Assembly (NCBI GenBank): GCA_001897525.1
Contig: MKTB01000009.1
Location: forward strand, 62,001 to 126,000
Direction of reading: 5' to 3'
DNA length: 64,000 bases
Origin: Bacteroidetes bacterium 43-16
GTDB lineage: Bacteria; Bacteroidota; Bacteroidia; Chitinophagales; Chitinophagaceae
The notes beneath the pieces are model-generated. The model had not been told where the DNA came from and made no database searches. It worked only from the letters and a program-made list of their open reading frames with translations. A program made the translations under genes and the position numbers. Numbering within the stretch: the first letter of the stretch is position 1; each line of letters begins with the position of its first letter. This document shows positions 16,857 through 25,373 of the stretch, piece by piece.

Positions 16857-18410
16857 TTATTTACTTTCCAGTCTCACTATCGGCACAATGACTTCTTCAA
16901 GGCTTACACCGCCATGCTGGAAGGTGTTCTTGTAGTAGTTCACAAAGTGATTGTAGTTGTTAGGATAGCATAAGAAAATATCTCCTTTGGCAAAGATGTA
17001 TTTTGAATTTACATTAGGCTGCGGTAGCCCGGCCTGCTTGGGATTGGTAATGTCAAACACGTCTTTATTGTCGTATTGCAGGTTCCTACCGTGCTTGTAC
17101 CTGAGGTTGGTCGTCGTAGCCCTGTCGCCCACCGTTTTGCTGGGTGATTTTACTCTTGTGGTACCATGATCGGTAGTGATGAAGAGTTGTATGTTTTTTT
17201 CTGCGATCTTTTTTAAGGCACGATAAAGCGGGGAGTGTTCAAACCAGCTTACGGTAAGACTTCTGTAGGAAACCTCATCACTGGCCAGCTCTTTCAATAC
17301 CTCCATTTCGGTACGGGCATGGGACAGCATATCTACAAAGTTGTAGACAATAACGGTAAGGTCATTTTTAAGGTAGTTATGGATATTATCTTCCATTGAT
17401 TTACCATCTACATTGTTAGTGATCTTTAAATAATCCCACTTCAGGTGGTCCAGCTTCAGTCTCTTCAATTGCTCGCCCAGCAATTCTTTCTCAAAGAGGT
17501 TTTTGCCGCCTTCTTCATCGTCATTTTTCCAGTACTGAGGTAGTTTTTGCTCGATCTCTAAGGGTGTGAGACCGGCAAAGATGGCATTCCTGCTGTATTG
17601 TGTTGAGGTGGGCAGTATGCTGAAAAACATATCTTCATCGAGGGTGGAGAATTGTGCATTGATGATGGGTTCAATAGATTTCCATTGATCATAACGCAGG
17701 TTGTCGATCAGCACCACGAAGGTGGGCTTGTCTTTTTTGAGGTAAGGTGCTATTTTTTCTGCAAAGAGCTGGTGGGAGAAAGTTGGCAGTTCTTTGGTCG
17801 TTTTGTTGATCCAGTCGATGTAGTTCTTTGAAACAAATTTGTAGAATTCGTTATTGGCTTCTACTTTCTGTGTGTTAAAGACCTCGAGCATTTCGGGGCT
17901 GTCGCTTTTGCTCATTTCTATTTCCCAGTACACCAGTTTTTTATACAGGTCTTTCCACTCTTCCAGGTTTGGGTTAGAGTTTAAGGTCATGAAAAGATTC
18001 CGGAAATCTTTCTGGTATTCAGTGGTGGTTTTTTCGGAAACCAGGCGTTTGCTGTCAAAGATCTTTTTGAGCGAGAGCAATACCTGGTTGGGATTTACGG
18101 GTTTGATCAGGTAATCGGAGATCTGGCCACCGATGGCCTCTTCCATGATATTTTCTGCCTCATTCTTGGTCACCATAATGACCGGGAGGGTGGGATATAG
18201 GGCTTTGATCTGTGATAAGGTTTCCAGACCGGTTATGCCCGGCATACTTTCGTCTAACAGCACTACTTCGGCTTTATTGGTCCTCAGGTATTCCAGCACA
18301 TCATAACCATTGGTAAAAGGAGTGATCTCATAACCTTTGTTCTTCAGAAAGAGCATTTGAGATTTCAGCGATTCAATTTCATCATCTACCCATAATATAT
18401 TCGAATTCAT
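16857..18410 (-). CDS. porX: T9SS regulator PorX (response regulator with PglZ/alkaline-phosphatase-like domain)
   Basis: A 517-residue protein. Residues 1-120 are a CheY-like receiver with acidic pair DD (9-10), phospho-acceptor D53 (LLDESMPG) and lysine in IKPV. Residues about 225-517 are a PglZ-type domain of the alkaline phosphatase superfamily: metal/nucleophile segments LIDNLRYDQW (D236), PTSTQYSRNAIF (T270), NFVDMLSHAR and FITTDHGTTRVKSP. This matches PorX, which with the PorY kinase controls type IX secretion genes in Porphyromonas and Flavobacterium. ATG 18410 is chosen since the receiver starts directly there; the frame is open upstream without family match. Single-gene unit between two terminators. 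Confidence 0.93.
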   Translation of the reverse strand: MNSNILWVDDEIESLKSQMLFLKNKGYEITPFTNGYDVLEYLRTNKAEVVLLDESMPGITGLETLSQIKALYPTLPVIMVTKNEAENIMEEAIGGQISDYLIKPVNPNQVLLSLKKIFDSKRLVSEKTTTEYQKDFRNLFMTLNSNPNLEEWKDLYKKLVYWEIEMSKSDSPEMLEVFNTQKVEANNEFYKFVSKNYIDWINKTTKELPTFSHQLFAEKIAPYLKKDKPTFVVLIDNLRYDQWKSIEPIINAQFSTLDEDMFFSILPTSTQYSRNAIFAGLTPLEIEQKLPQYWKNDDEEGGKNLFEKELLGEQLKRLKLDHLKWDYLKITNNVDGKSMEDNIHNYLKNDLTVIVYNFVDMLSHARTEMEVLKELASDEVSYRSLTVSWFEHSPLYRALKKIAEKNIQLFITTDHGTTRVKSPSKTVGDRATTTNLRYKHGRNLQYDNKDVFDITNPKQAGLPQPNVNSKYIFAKGDIFLCYPNNYNHFVNYYKNTFQHGGVSLEEVIVPIVRLESK

Positions 18411-18522
18411 ATAATTTAAACTTTTCTTTACGCTAATGAAATAATGATTTTTATTCGGATAGCAATATAGCTGTTTTAAATCTAAGAAAACGATAAATGT
18501 AACAGATTCATTACTTGCCTGC

Positions 18523-18560
18523 ACAGAAAAGCCCCCGGTGATTACCGGGGGCTTTTCTGT
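18523..18560. terminator. terminator of dnaN
   Basis: Perfect 17-base arms with a 4-base loop, GC-rich core (gcccccggt) and A/T-rich base. It lies 15 bases downstream of the dnaN stop on the minus strand. Confidence 0.8.
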
Positions 18561-18574
18561 ATAAATTACTGGAA

Positions 18575-19699
18575 TTAGATATTTACCATTAATGGCATCA
18601 GCAGCATTAACAGATCATCGCTGTCGCTGTTAGCGGTAGGTTTGAAAATGCCCGCTCTTGAAGGGACACTCAATTCTAATGCTATTTCTTCCCCTTCGAG
18701 ATTGTTCAGCATTTCTACGAGCAGGCGTGCGTTGAAGGCGATCTTCATGTCTTCTCCGTTGAACTGGCAATTTAATTTCTCATTACCCTCATAAGAGAAG
18801 TCTGCATATTGCGCACTTAAAGTAACGGTATTGCCGACGATGTCAAAAACAACCTGTGTGGTGCTTTTGTCGGCAAACACACTCACACGGCGTAAAGCAT
18901 TGATGAGATCAGTCCTGTTGATGGTCAGCAAAAATGGGTTGTCTGCAGGAATTACCGCTCGGTAAGGAGGGTATTTACCATCGATCAGGCGACAGTTTAG
19001 GCTGGTGTTGTTGGATTTGATAAAAAGATGTGTATCGGTATAAGAAAGGCTCACTGCTGAATCATCAGAAGGTAACCAGTTCTTCATTTGTTGTAATGGT
19101 TTTCTGGGTACGATAAAGTTGCCGGTCTGAGTAGGGTTGATGTCGAGGTACATTAAGCGGATCAGGCGGTGGGCATCTGTAGCCACAAAAGTCAGGTCAC
19201 CTTCATTCAGTTCAAAATATACACCGGTCATTGCAGGACGAAGGGTATCGTTACTGGTTGCAAATATGGTTTTATTGATGGCATCTGCCAGCCTCGAGGA
19301 TGGAATGTTTAAGGTACTTGCATTTTCCGGGTTAGGCTCTTTAGGATATTCATCCGTTTTCTCTCCGCCTATTTTATATTTACCGGAGTTGCTGGTGATC
19401 TCAATGGTAAGATCTTTATTGTTTATGTTGAAGCTTATCGGTTGATCCGGTAAGTTTTTCAGGTATTCCAAAAGGATCTTTGAGGTAACACAGATCTTTC
19501 CGTCTTCTGCATTTTCAGATTGTACCTCAAGTTGTGTTTTAATCATTGTCTCCAGATCACAACCTGTAATGGTTAATGTGTTGCCTTTTAGTTCAAACAA
19601 AAAGTTTTCCAGGATAGGCATCACCGTATTAGAGCTTATGATACCGCCAACCAATTGCAAGTTTTTCAGTAAAGCAGAAGAAGAAACAATAAATCTCAT
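18575..19699 (-). CDS. dnaN: DNA polymerase III beta sliding clamp
   Basis: A 374-residue clamp subunit forming the dimeric ring that tethers DNA polymerases to DNA. The three repeated clamp domains are recognisable: N-terminal MRFIVSSSALLKNLQLVGGI, central DEYPKEPNPENA and FATSNDTLRPAMTGVYFE, and the peptide-binding pocket residues near the C-terminus (LLMLLMPLMV in place of the more common MPMR end). ATG 19699 is chosen because family members start MRFIVS; the open frame upstream overlaps promoter sequence. A TACTTTTG box on the minus strand at 19740-19733 could be its -7 element. Not next to dnaA or recF here. Confidence 0.95.
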   Translation of the reverse strand: MRFIVSSSALLKNLQLVGGIISSNTVMPILENFLFELKGNTLTITGCDLETMIKTQLEVQSENAEDGKICVTSKILLEYLKNLPDQPISFNINNKDLTIEITSNSGKYKIGGEKTDEYPKEPNPENASTLNIPSSRLADAINKTIFATSNDTLRPAMTGVYFELNEGDLTFVATDAHRLIRLMYLDINPTQTGNFIVPRKPLQQMKNWLPSDDSAVSLSYTDTHLFIKSNNTSLNCRLIDGKYPPYRAVIPADNPFLLTINRTDLINALRRVSVFADKSTTQVVFDIVGNTVTLSAQYADFSYEGNEKLNCQFNGEDMKIAFNARLLVEMLNNLEGEEIALELSVPSRAGIFKPTANSDSDDLLMLLMPLMVNI

Positions 19700-19859
19700 A
19701 AGATTGTTATTATGTATAATATAGTTAGTCCACAAAAGTAATGTTTCCTGAGCAATTTAGAAATTCATTTTTTACCCTTAAGGAATGTCTTTGTTTCATT
19801 TTGATTTTTCGTGTTCAATAGTTTGTAATTAAAAATATATCAGAAATGCAGGCATTAAA

Positions 19860-19890
19860 TTTGGCTGCAATGAAAAATAAACTATCTTTG
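19860..19890 (+). promoter_or_regulatory. tRNA-Phe promoter (copy 1)
   Basis: TTTG at 19860-19863 and TATCTTTG at 19883-19890, separated by 19 bases: a full match to the Bacteroidota housekeeping promoter, 23 bases before the tRNA. The second tRNA-Phe has the same boxes with the same spacing. Confidence 0.8.
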
Positions 19891-19913
19891 CACTCCATTC
19901 AGCTGAAAAGCAT

Positions 19914-19986
19914 GGTGCGGTAGCTCAGTCGGTAGAGCAATGGACTGAAAATCCATGTGTCGCCGGTTCGATCCCGGCCCACACCA
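19914..19986 (+). tRNA. tRNA-Phe (anticodon GAA), copy 1
   Basis: Folds as a 73-base cloverleaf: D stem GCTC/GAGC, anticodon stem ATGGA/TCCAT around CTGAAAA (anticodon GAA), variable loop GTGTC, T stem GCCGG/CCGGC around TTCGATC. The acceptor stem GGTGCGG/CCACACC has one C5-A68 mismatch. The 3' CCA is not encoded (A73 is followed by CAG). Identical over all 73 bases to the copy at 46087. Confidence 0.96.
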
Positions 19987-19995
19987 CAGAATGAC

Positions 19996-20031
19996 AAAGG
20001 CTTTCAAGTATAACACTTGGAAGCCTTTTTT
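19996..20031 (+). terminator. terminator of tRNA-Phe copy 1
   Basis: A 13-base-pair stem with one G-U pair (aaggctttcaagt against acttggaagcctt) and a short loop, followed by TTTTTT. Starts 10 bases after the tRNA. Confidence 0.85.
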
Positions 20032-20056
20032 CTTGGGTCGAACATAGGTCGAACAA
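20026..20056 (+). repeat. 31-base direct repeat after tRNA-Phe (copy 1)
   Basis: The stretch from the terminator T run through two GGTCGAAC/TAGGTCGAAC units is identical to 46198-46228 behind the other tRNA-Phe. A diverged form lies at 29693-29725. A possible attachment-site core or a remnant of segmental duplication. Confidence 0.7.
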
Positions 20057-20338
20057 CAGGTGATGGATCAAATTAAAATTTGTGGAGGATTAAACTTTTA
20101 AGCATAGAGTTTAGCTAATCTGAACAGGAAAAATTCGATAGACCTTATGCCCCCCAAGTTGCATATCGGGAACAGCTAATAACGGGATTTTAAATCCCGT
20201 ATTATCAATTGTTCGACATGCGCTTCGCTAACCTATCGAACAGCTTAACAACATATCGGGAGCAGCTAATAACAGGATTTCAAATCCTGTGTTATCAATT
20301 GTTCGATAGGCGCTTCTTTAACCTGTCTAACAGCACGT
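20037..20338 (+). repeat. 300-base repeat region, copy 1 with two 88-base structured units
   Basis: The left part (about 20056-20160) is shared almost base for base with 29715-29823. It is followed by two units, 20161-20249 and 20250-20337. Each unit has a palindromic hairpin (ACGGGATTTTAAATCCCGT or its variant ACAGGATTTCAAATCCTGT), then ATCAATTGTTCGA, a GCGCTTCGC-type mini-hairpin, and ACCTATCGAACAGC, which pairs with TGTTCGAYA. Base changes in the first hairpin are compensated on both arms. No open frame and no known family. Confidence 0.75.
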
Positions 20339-20350
20339 TTTTATTAGAAT

Positions 20351-20381
20351 AGAGGCCTTGCAGTAAACCTGTAAGGCCTCT
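20351..20381. terminator. terminator of the 20395-22128 gene
   Basis: Stem gaggccttgcag/ctgtaaggcctc with one G-U pair, 14 bases past the stop of the minus-strand gene. Confidence 0.65.
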
Positions 20382-20394
20382 AAATTTATAAAAA

Positions 20395-22128
20395 TTAATT
20401 ATGAACCAGTTTAATATTACCTTTTACTTTCCCGTCTTGAGTATTTATTGATAGGGAATAACTACCAGCGGCGACATTACTGATATTGGCTAATTGTGTA
20501 TTTATTTCGCTTAATAAACCTTTGGCTTGCAGTATTACTCTACCGTGTATATCTGTAATTGTAGCCGTGTAAAGTGCATGGTCATCCGCATTCTTTACCG
20601 TTACTTTAAACCCTTTTGTAAAGGGATTGGGATAGGCTTCTACGGCAAAGTTGATGCTTTTCACTTCTTCAACATTGGTTGGCCTGAATAATGGCGAACC
20701 CCATGGTATGTATTTACTGCGCATATCCACATATATTAAAGCAGGATCGATAGGCATTGGATAGGCCATTTTTAAAACACTATTGCGGTCATTCTGGCGG
20801 TTGAAGGCGAGTTTAGGCTGATACCAGCTTAGGCCTGAACCAGGCATATAGCTATCAATGCCCCTGTAGGTACCCATAGGTGTTGCAGGGGAAAATGTTG
20901 CACCGTCAATTTCCAATGTACTCGAAAGGAAATAACCTTCACCACTGTTGTACCAACCATAGTTAATACCTTCTATCATTGGCTCACGGGAATAAGCTAC
21001 TACCGGATGGGCACATAATCCTGGCAGGAAACTGCTGATTATTGTATTAACCGGAGGTCCCCATATCGGTTTGGTATGAGCGTGAATTATAGGGGAAATG
21101 GCCGGGCTGTAAGTAATTGACCATACATCATCTGCAAAGTGATCGGGGCAGTCCAGGTTGAGATGATCACCATCACCGCCGCTGTGTAACTGGGTTGCAG
21201 CAGGCACAAGATCATCAAGCGTAAAACCCAATGGTCCTGTAGTTGCTGTGCTTACGGCTGTATAATCTCTGGCTGTAACAATAATATCCTTCATCAAGCC
21301 AAGGAGGGTGTCGGTATTAATGTAGGTAACCCTTACCAGATCACTATATACTCCAAAGGCAACATCGGGCATACGCCCCCAATACTCTGAGCCGGCAACT
21401 CTTTTGCCGCCACCCAGGTCAGCAGGAAAGGGAGCAGGACTCCCCGTAGGAATTTCCAATGTCCTGACATTGATACCACCTGTATTTAGTTCAATCGTAT
21501 CCAGTAATGGATTTACGTAGTCGAATTGCATTTCTTCCCAGGCAAATACAACCTTCTTCAGGTCATAGCAATCCATGCTGATTCGATTGCCCACTGGAAA
21601 ATAAGTATGCGTGGAACCTGAAGCTACGGTATAAGGTACTCCCACTGTTAATGGTACTGCTGTACTTGGTACGGGGTTGACTCCGGCATCAGTCCATGCA
21701 TAAGTCTCATAATAGTAGCCTGCAGGTAATAAAGGAGTTCCTGCACGAAAATAGGACGCTATGACGTAGGTGAGATTATCTGAAGTCTGTACAATACCTA
21801 CATTCCGACAATATTTAATGCCCGGAACAGTTATCCATCCGGTATCTATAATAGCTCCGCTGCCGGGGTTTCTTCTAACCCAGGCAATACCTCCGGGAAG
21901 CTCGTTGGAAGCATTCCAACTATAGACATGCAGGTCTTGTGGTTGCCATAAACCGGGACTGACTTCGAAGTTGACATTGTCATAGCCATAATTAGAGGTT
22001 TTGACATTCCCCTGCACGACCATATCGGTAGCCTTAGGTAATACGAGATAGGGGTGAACAGGGGGCAGTACTGCCATAGCCGAGAGGCTGGCAAATACAC
22101 CAATGAGGGTACTCTTGATCTTTTTCAT
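20395..22128 (-). CDS. secreted protein with T9SS type A sorting domain
   Basis: A 577-residue exported protein. The N-terminus (MKKIKSTLIGVFASLSAMAV) is a signal peptide. The last 80 residues are a type A sorting domain: VEAYPNPFTKGFKVTVKN, a beta sandwich with ITDIHGRVI, and the closing AAGSYSLSI ... GNIKLVHN. It would be exported by the T9SS and anchored or released at the cell surface. The middle is rich in Gly, Pro, Tyr and Trp with segments such as VARNP/NDRNSVLKMAYPMP, compatible with a propeller, but I do not recognise a catalytic domain. It lies 241 bases downstream of the 22370 gene, same strand. Confidence 0.8.
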   Translation of the reverse strand: MKKIKSTLIGVFASLSAMAVLPPVHPYLVLPKATDMVVQGNVKTSNYGYDNVNFEVSPGLWQPQDLHVYSWNASNELPGGIAWVRRNPGSGAIIDTGWITVPGIKYCRNVGIVQTSDNLTYVIASYFRAGTPLLPAGYYYETYAWTDAGVNPVPSTAVPLTVGVPYTVASGSTHTYFPVGNRISMDCYDLKKVVFAWEEMQFDYVNPLLDTIELNTGGINVRTLEIPTGSPAPFPADLGGGKRVAGSEYWGRMPDVAFGVYSDLVRVTYINTDTLLGLMKDIIVTARDYTAVSTATTGPLGFTLDDLVPAATQLHSGGDGDHLNLDCPDHFADDVWSITYSPAISPIIHAHTKPIWGPPVNTIISSFLPGLCAHPVVAYSREPMIEGINYGWYNSGEGYFLSSTLEIDGATFSPATPMGTYRGIDSYMPGSGLSWYQPKLAFNRQNDRNSVLKMAYPMPIDPALIYVDMRSKYIPWGSPLFRPTNVEEVKSINFAVEAYPNPFTKGFKVTVKNADDHALYTATITDIHGRVILQAKGLLSEINTQLANISNVAAGSYSLSINTQDGKVKGNIKLVHN

Positions 22129-22369
22129 GTTTTTTTGTGTTGAATGTGTTGTTCAATAATTGGTTTAAATCTCAATACATAGTACAAAGAATAGGAAAGG
22201 AAAATCAGATAACGACATGCAGATCGAAGGGGCAACAGTCCGTAATCTTTGGATTGGTGGAAACCGATGTTGCATGTCGCTGCTTTAACGATTAGCTAAT
22301 ATTTAATTTTATAAGATTGAATCATTAGTGTTGTTGAAAAGATGGCCTGGTTAACGTATTAGGTTATAG

Positions 22370-23449
22370 CTACCCTTCTAAAACAAATCCGCCCCGGCAT
22401 TGAATAACCCGTGTGGTGGAGTCTTCTGAATCTGTACCTGTATTCCATGTTTTTAACTTGATGCGGTAATAGGCATCGGAAACCCAATAGGTTGAGGGTA
22501 CCCACATGTCAAAAATGGGTCTTAGGTTGAGGTTGGACGGAACGAAGCCGCTGTAGGTCGCAGTGGTATATGTTGGTGCACCAAATAGGGGTACTCCCGA
22601 GGCGCTACACCTTACTATTTCGAAAGAATAAGAGCTTTCTGCTACAGAAGCGCTGCCGTTGATCCGGATGCTGCCGATAAAACTACCGGCAATTGACCGG
22701 GAGAAGGTTGCCGGGGCAGTGAAGCTGGCAACGGTCCTTGAATAGTTAGAAACATTATCAATATACGCATAGCCGAAATGGCCACCATCGGTACAATCTG
22801 CGGTTGCAAAATAAATAGTGAAGAACTGCTCGCTCCATGGTCCGGCCAGGGAAGGGAAAAGGTCGTCCAGCTCGAATCGCGTCCATTCCCTGTAGACTCT
22901 ATTGCCACTGCCACGGGTCGTGAAGAAGCTGCTTAAGCTATCTAAACGAATCGTAGTATCTGCTAGCAGCTGCCCAGGATCCATGCTGGTTGCCAGTGTG
23001 TTACTCCTGCTGACCCATATACTGATAAAGGGATTTTTGTAGCTGGTAGCTACGTTGTGGTTTTGATTGCCGATAAATGCCATGCTAAACCCCATCATTG
23101 AAGGCGGATAATAATTGTAAACCTGGAACGATAGGATCTCTGCCTGGCCGCCCCCGGAGCCATTACCCAGGCGTACAGAAAAAGTATCTGACGGTATCCC
23201 GGGTGGGAATACCCTGTTGATGGTTGCGCCTATTTCAGGATCATTAGCCGGTGTAACAATGGTGTGGCGGCCGCTAACGGCTCCTTCAACAAAAGTAGAC
23301 AGGTTTAAGCTACCGCCGCTATTGCTGCCGGTATAAGCCCGCCAGGCAGCTAATGTACCCGATTCCAGGTTGCCGTTATAGAATTGTGCTTCAGCACTGA
23401 AAGGTGTTAGTCCTGCCAGTAACAGGAGCGTGTGGAGTATCTTTTTCAT
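22370..23449 (-). CDS. secreted protein of unknown function
   Basis: A 359-residue protein with signal peptide (MKKILHTLLLLAGLTPFSAEA-QF). The mature part starts YNGNLESGTLAAWRAYTGS, the opening seen in lectin-like jellyroll domains, and continues with FSVRLGNGSGGGQAEIL and FGYAYIDNVSNY, which fit a carbohydrate-binding-like beta sandwich to about residue 235. No T9SS sorting domain and no catalytic motif are visible. The gene starts 3 bases after the 23453 gene stop, so the two are one operon and may act together at the surface. Confidence 0.7.
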   Translation of the reverse strand: MKKILHTLLLLAGLTPFSAEAQFYNGNLESGTLAAWRAYTGSNSGGSLNLSTFVEGAVSGRHTIVTPANDPEIGATINRVFPPGIPSDTFSVRLGNGSGGGQAEILSFQVYNYYPPSMMGFSMAFIGNQNHNVATSYKNPFISIWVSRSNTLATSMDPGQLLADTTIRLDSLSSFFTTRGSGNRVYREWTRFELDDLFPSLAGPWSEQFFTIYFATADCTDGGHFGYAYIDNVSNYSRTVASFTAPATFSRSIAGSFIGSIRINGSASVAESSYSFEIVRCSASGVPLFGAPTYTTATYSGFVPSNLNLRPIFDMWVPSTYWVSDAYYRIKLKTWNTGTDSEDSTTRVIQCRGGFVLEG

Positions 23450-23452
23450 AAA

Positions 23453-24262
23453 CTATTTGGTTATGGTTATAGATTGAGTTGTGGTATGTGCTTTCCCGGT
23501 CAGCGTAAGGTAATAGTGGCCGGATAAATTGCCCGTAGGGGCAGATAAGGTATAGGTACCGCTACCAAAGAATTTATTTTTTACAGGTTCCAGTACTACA
23601 CGGCCGGAAAGGTCATATACCTGTAAACTGTAAATGCCTTCCCTAGCTATAGACAGGCGCGCCTGAATAAAGTCATGAGCGGGATTAGGGAATACCTGTA
23701 AAGAAGGAATACCGGTTGCGGCATTATACATTTTAAGGTTGGAGGATTCTGTAAATAAAGTGCCCCGGGAACGCTTTATATAACTTAAAGTGGCCAGGTC
23801 GGCCCCCTCCTTGTTCCTGAAATGAAAGTAAACATTACTGTAGAGATAAGTAATGCCGGTACCCGGATACGTGATCTCATATTCATCATGTATTTCGGTA
23901 CAATCCAGCTGCTCGAATGTTGTGCCGCCTAAAGATGCCTTGACTCCCTTGTGCACATATTGTTCAATTTTATGTCCTGCTGTATTGCTTTCGGAGGATT
24001 GCTCGAGGAACATGGCTGCGGGGAAATAATCGAAGCCTTCGGTTAATTTACTGCCATTGTCCGGTGTCGCCGGCTGCAGTTGCTTATAAGCTTCGTCCGT
24101 AAAGCTTTTTAGCTTTAGTTCTGATTGATTCGTGGCAATACCTTTCTCGTAAACACTTAGGAGTTTAGGGTGCTGCGCCTCGCAACTGTTGTCATGCTCG
24201 TGCTCTTGTGCATACACTGTAACCACAGACATGGCGGCTATAGTGAGTAAGGACTTTTTCAT
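23453..24262 (-). CDS. secreted protein with T9SS type A sorting domain
   Basis: A 269-residue protein with signal peptide (MKKSLLTIAAMSVVTVYA-QEH), a histidine-rich mature start (EHEHDNSCEAQ), and a C-terminal type A sorting domain from LQVFPNPAHDFIQARLS through VYDLSGRVV to the end TTQSITITK. The middle part has no family that I recognise. First gene of an operon with 22370. The gene lies downstream of and in the same direction as the LytTR regulator at 24630, with a terminator between them, so it may be a target of that system. Confidence 0.78.
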   Translation of the reverse strand: MKKSLLTIAAMSVVTVYAQEHEHDNSCEAQHPKLLSVYEKGIATNQSELKLKSFTDEAYKQLQPATPDNGSKLTEGFDYFPAAMFLEQSSESNTAGHKIEQYVHKGVKASLGGTTFEQLDCTEIHDEYEITYPGTGITYLYSNVYFHFRNKEGADLATLSYIKRSRGTLFTESSNLKMYNAATGIPSLQVFPNPAHDFIQARLSIAREGIYSLQVYDLSGRVVLEPVKNKFFGSGTYTLSAPTGNLSGHYYLTLTGKAHTTTQSITITK

Positions 24263-24442
24263 AATTAATATGTTTTTATAGATTAACAGATGAATAAATA
24301 CTTGTGCGGAAGGTTGCTGATACCTGTTGTTAAGGTGGAGTGCACTCAGGCGCTTTTTTCCGGGATCAGTGGTATGATCCGGAACTTAACGGAAGCGGAA
24401 GGTTTCTTTCATAGGGTAATGAATTGTGCCGGTAAGGATTTA

Positions 24443-24472
24443 AAACAAAAAAACACCTGATTCCCGGTGTTT
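24443..24472 (-). terminator. terminator of the LytTR regulator operon
   Basis: On the minus strand AAACACC/GGTGTTT forms a 7-pair stem followed by TTTTGTTTT, 158 bases beyond the regulator stop. Confidence 0.6.
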
Positions 24473-24515
24473 CAAAGCGCCAACTGACAATGGTGTTTAT
24501 TTTGTGTACAAATGT

Positions 24516-24547
24516 GCAGGGGCCGCAGAAAAGTGTGCGGCCCCTGC
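24516..24547. other. GC-rich stem-loop in the regulator/secreted-gene gap
   Basis: Perfect 12-base arms gcaggggccgca/tgcggcccctgc with an 8-base loop, very GC-rich and without a following T run. It sits in the leader region of the 23453 operon (24263-24629), where it could act in attenuation or mRNA stability. Apart from this and the terminator the 367-base gap holds no gene. Confidence 0.5.
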
Positions 24548-24629
24548 AGGGCATATAGCTGTATGAATGTCCAGCGGTTAATAGCAATGGGGGTAAAACG
24601 TTCAGGAAGTGAGCAGCTGCTGATCCTAA

Positions 24630-25373
24630 CTAAAAACCGAACCTGGAAAGTAAATGCTCTTTCCTCCGGGCAGCCACTTCAATCGTGTCACCGTTGTTGA
24701 GCTCTACATAACCGCCGCGCCCCCTGTGGTACACTTTAATATAGTCTACATTGACCAGGTGCGCTGCATGTATCCTGCAGAACAGGGCTTCGGGAAGCAT
24801 TTCTTCATATTCTTTAATATTCCGGGAGATAAGGTGACTTTTCCCGTTTGCATGAAAGATCTCTGTATAGCCCCGGTGGGCCTGTAAGCGGATGATGTCG
24901 CGAACAAGGATGATGAGGTAGCCCTCTTTGACCGGGATGGCAATCTTCTGTACCTGCTCGGGGTGTTGTATATTATGTTGCAGCAAGGAGAGCTGGTCCT
25001 GTGCCTGGTGTTGTGATATGCGCTGGGTTGCACGGTGTACCGCAGCGATCAGCTCTTCCAGGTTGACCGGCTTGAGGATATAGTCCAGGGCACTGTACCG
25101 GATGGCCTGTAATAAGTAACTGTCGTAGGCGGTAACGAAGATGACCTCAACCGAATGTTTGCTCAGGCTGTCGAGCAGGTCAAACCCGCTTCCGCCCGGC
25201 ATTTGAATATCCAGGAAGACCAGTTGCGGCCTGAGCTGTTCCATCTGTGCTCTTGCTTCTGTAATATTTGTTGCTGTTCCGAGCACGGTAACGGAGGGAC
25301 AATAACGCTTAAGCATTTCCATCAGCACAACAGAGTTCTTTTTTTCATCATCCACAAGCAGGGCAGTGATCAT
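24630..25373 (-). CDS. LytTR-family response regulator
   Basis: A 247-residue two-component regulator. Residues 1-120 are a receiver with VDDE, phospho-acceptor D55 (VFLDIQMPGGSGF), FVTAYDSY and LKPV. Residues about 145-247 are a LytTR DNA-binding domain (IAIPVKEGYLIILVRDIIRL, CRIHAAHLVNVDYIKVYHRG, and GDTIEVAARRKEHLL). Its ATG overlaps the TGA of the sensor gene by 4 bases, so sensor and regulator are translationally coupled. Likely targets are the adjacent secreted-protein genes, which is inference from position. Confidence 0.94.
   Translation of the reverse strand: MITALLVDDEKKNSVVLMEMLKRYCPSVTVLGTATNITEARAQMEQLRPQLVFLDIQMPGGSGFDLLDSLSKHSVEVIFVTAYDSYLLQAIRYSALDYILKPVNLEELIAAVHRATQRISQHQAQDQLSLLQHNIQHPEQVQKIAIPVKEGYLIILVRDIIRLQAHRGYTEIFHANGKSHLISRNIKEYEEMLPEALFCRIHAAHLVNVDYIKVYHRGRGGYVELNNGDTIEVAARRKEHLLSRFGF

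Noticed and set aside
16857-18410. PglZ domain as a sign of a BREX-type phage defence locus
   Set aside because: The domain is fused to a receiver with full PorX layout, and no BrxC, PglX or other BREX gene is near. PorX is the better reading.
20161-20337. Tandem 88-base units as a mini CRISPR array
   Set aside because: Only two adjacent units, repeated over their full length without unique spacers, and no cas gene in the window.
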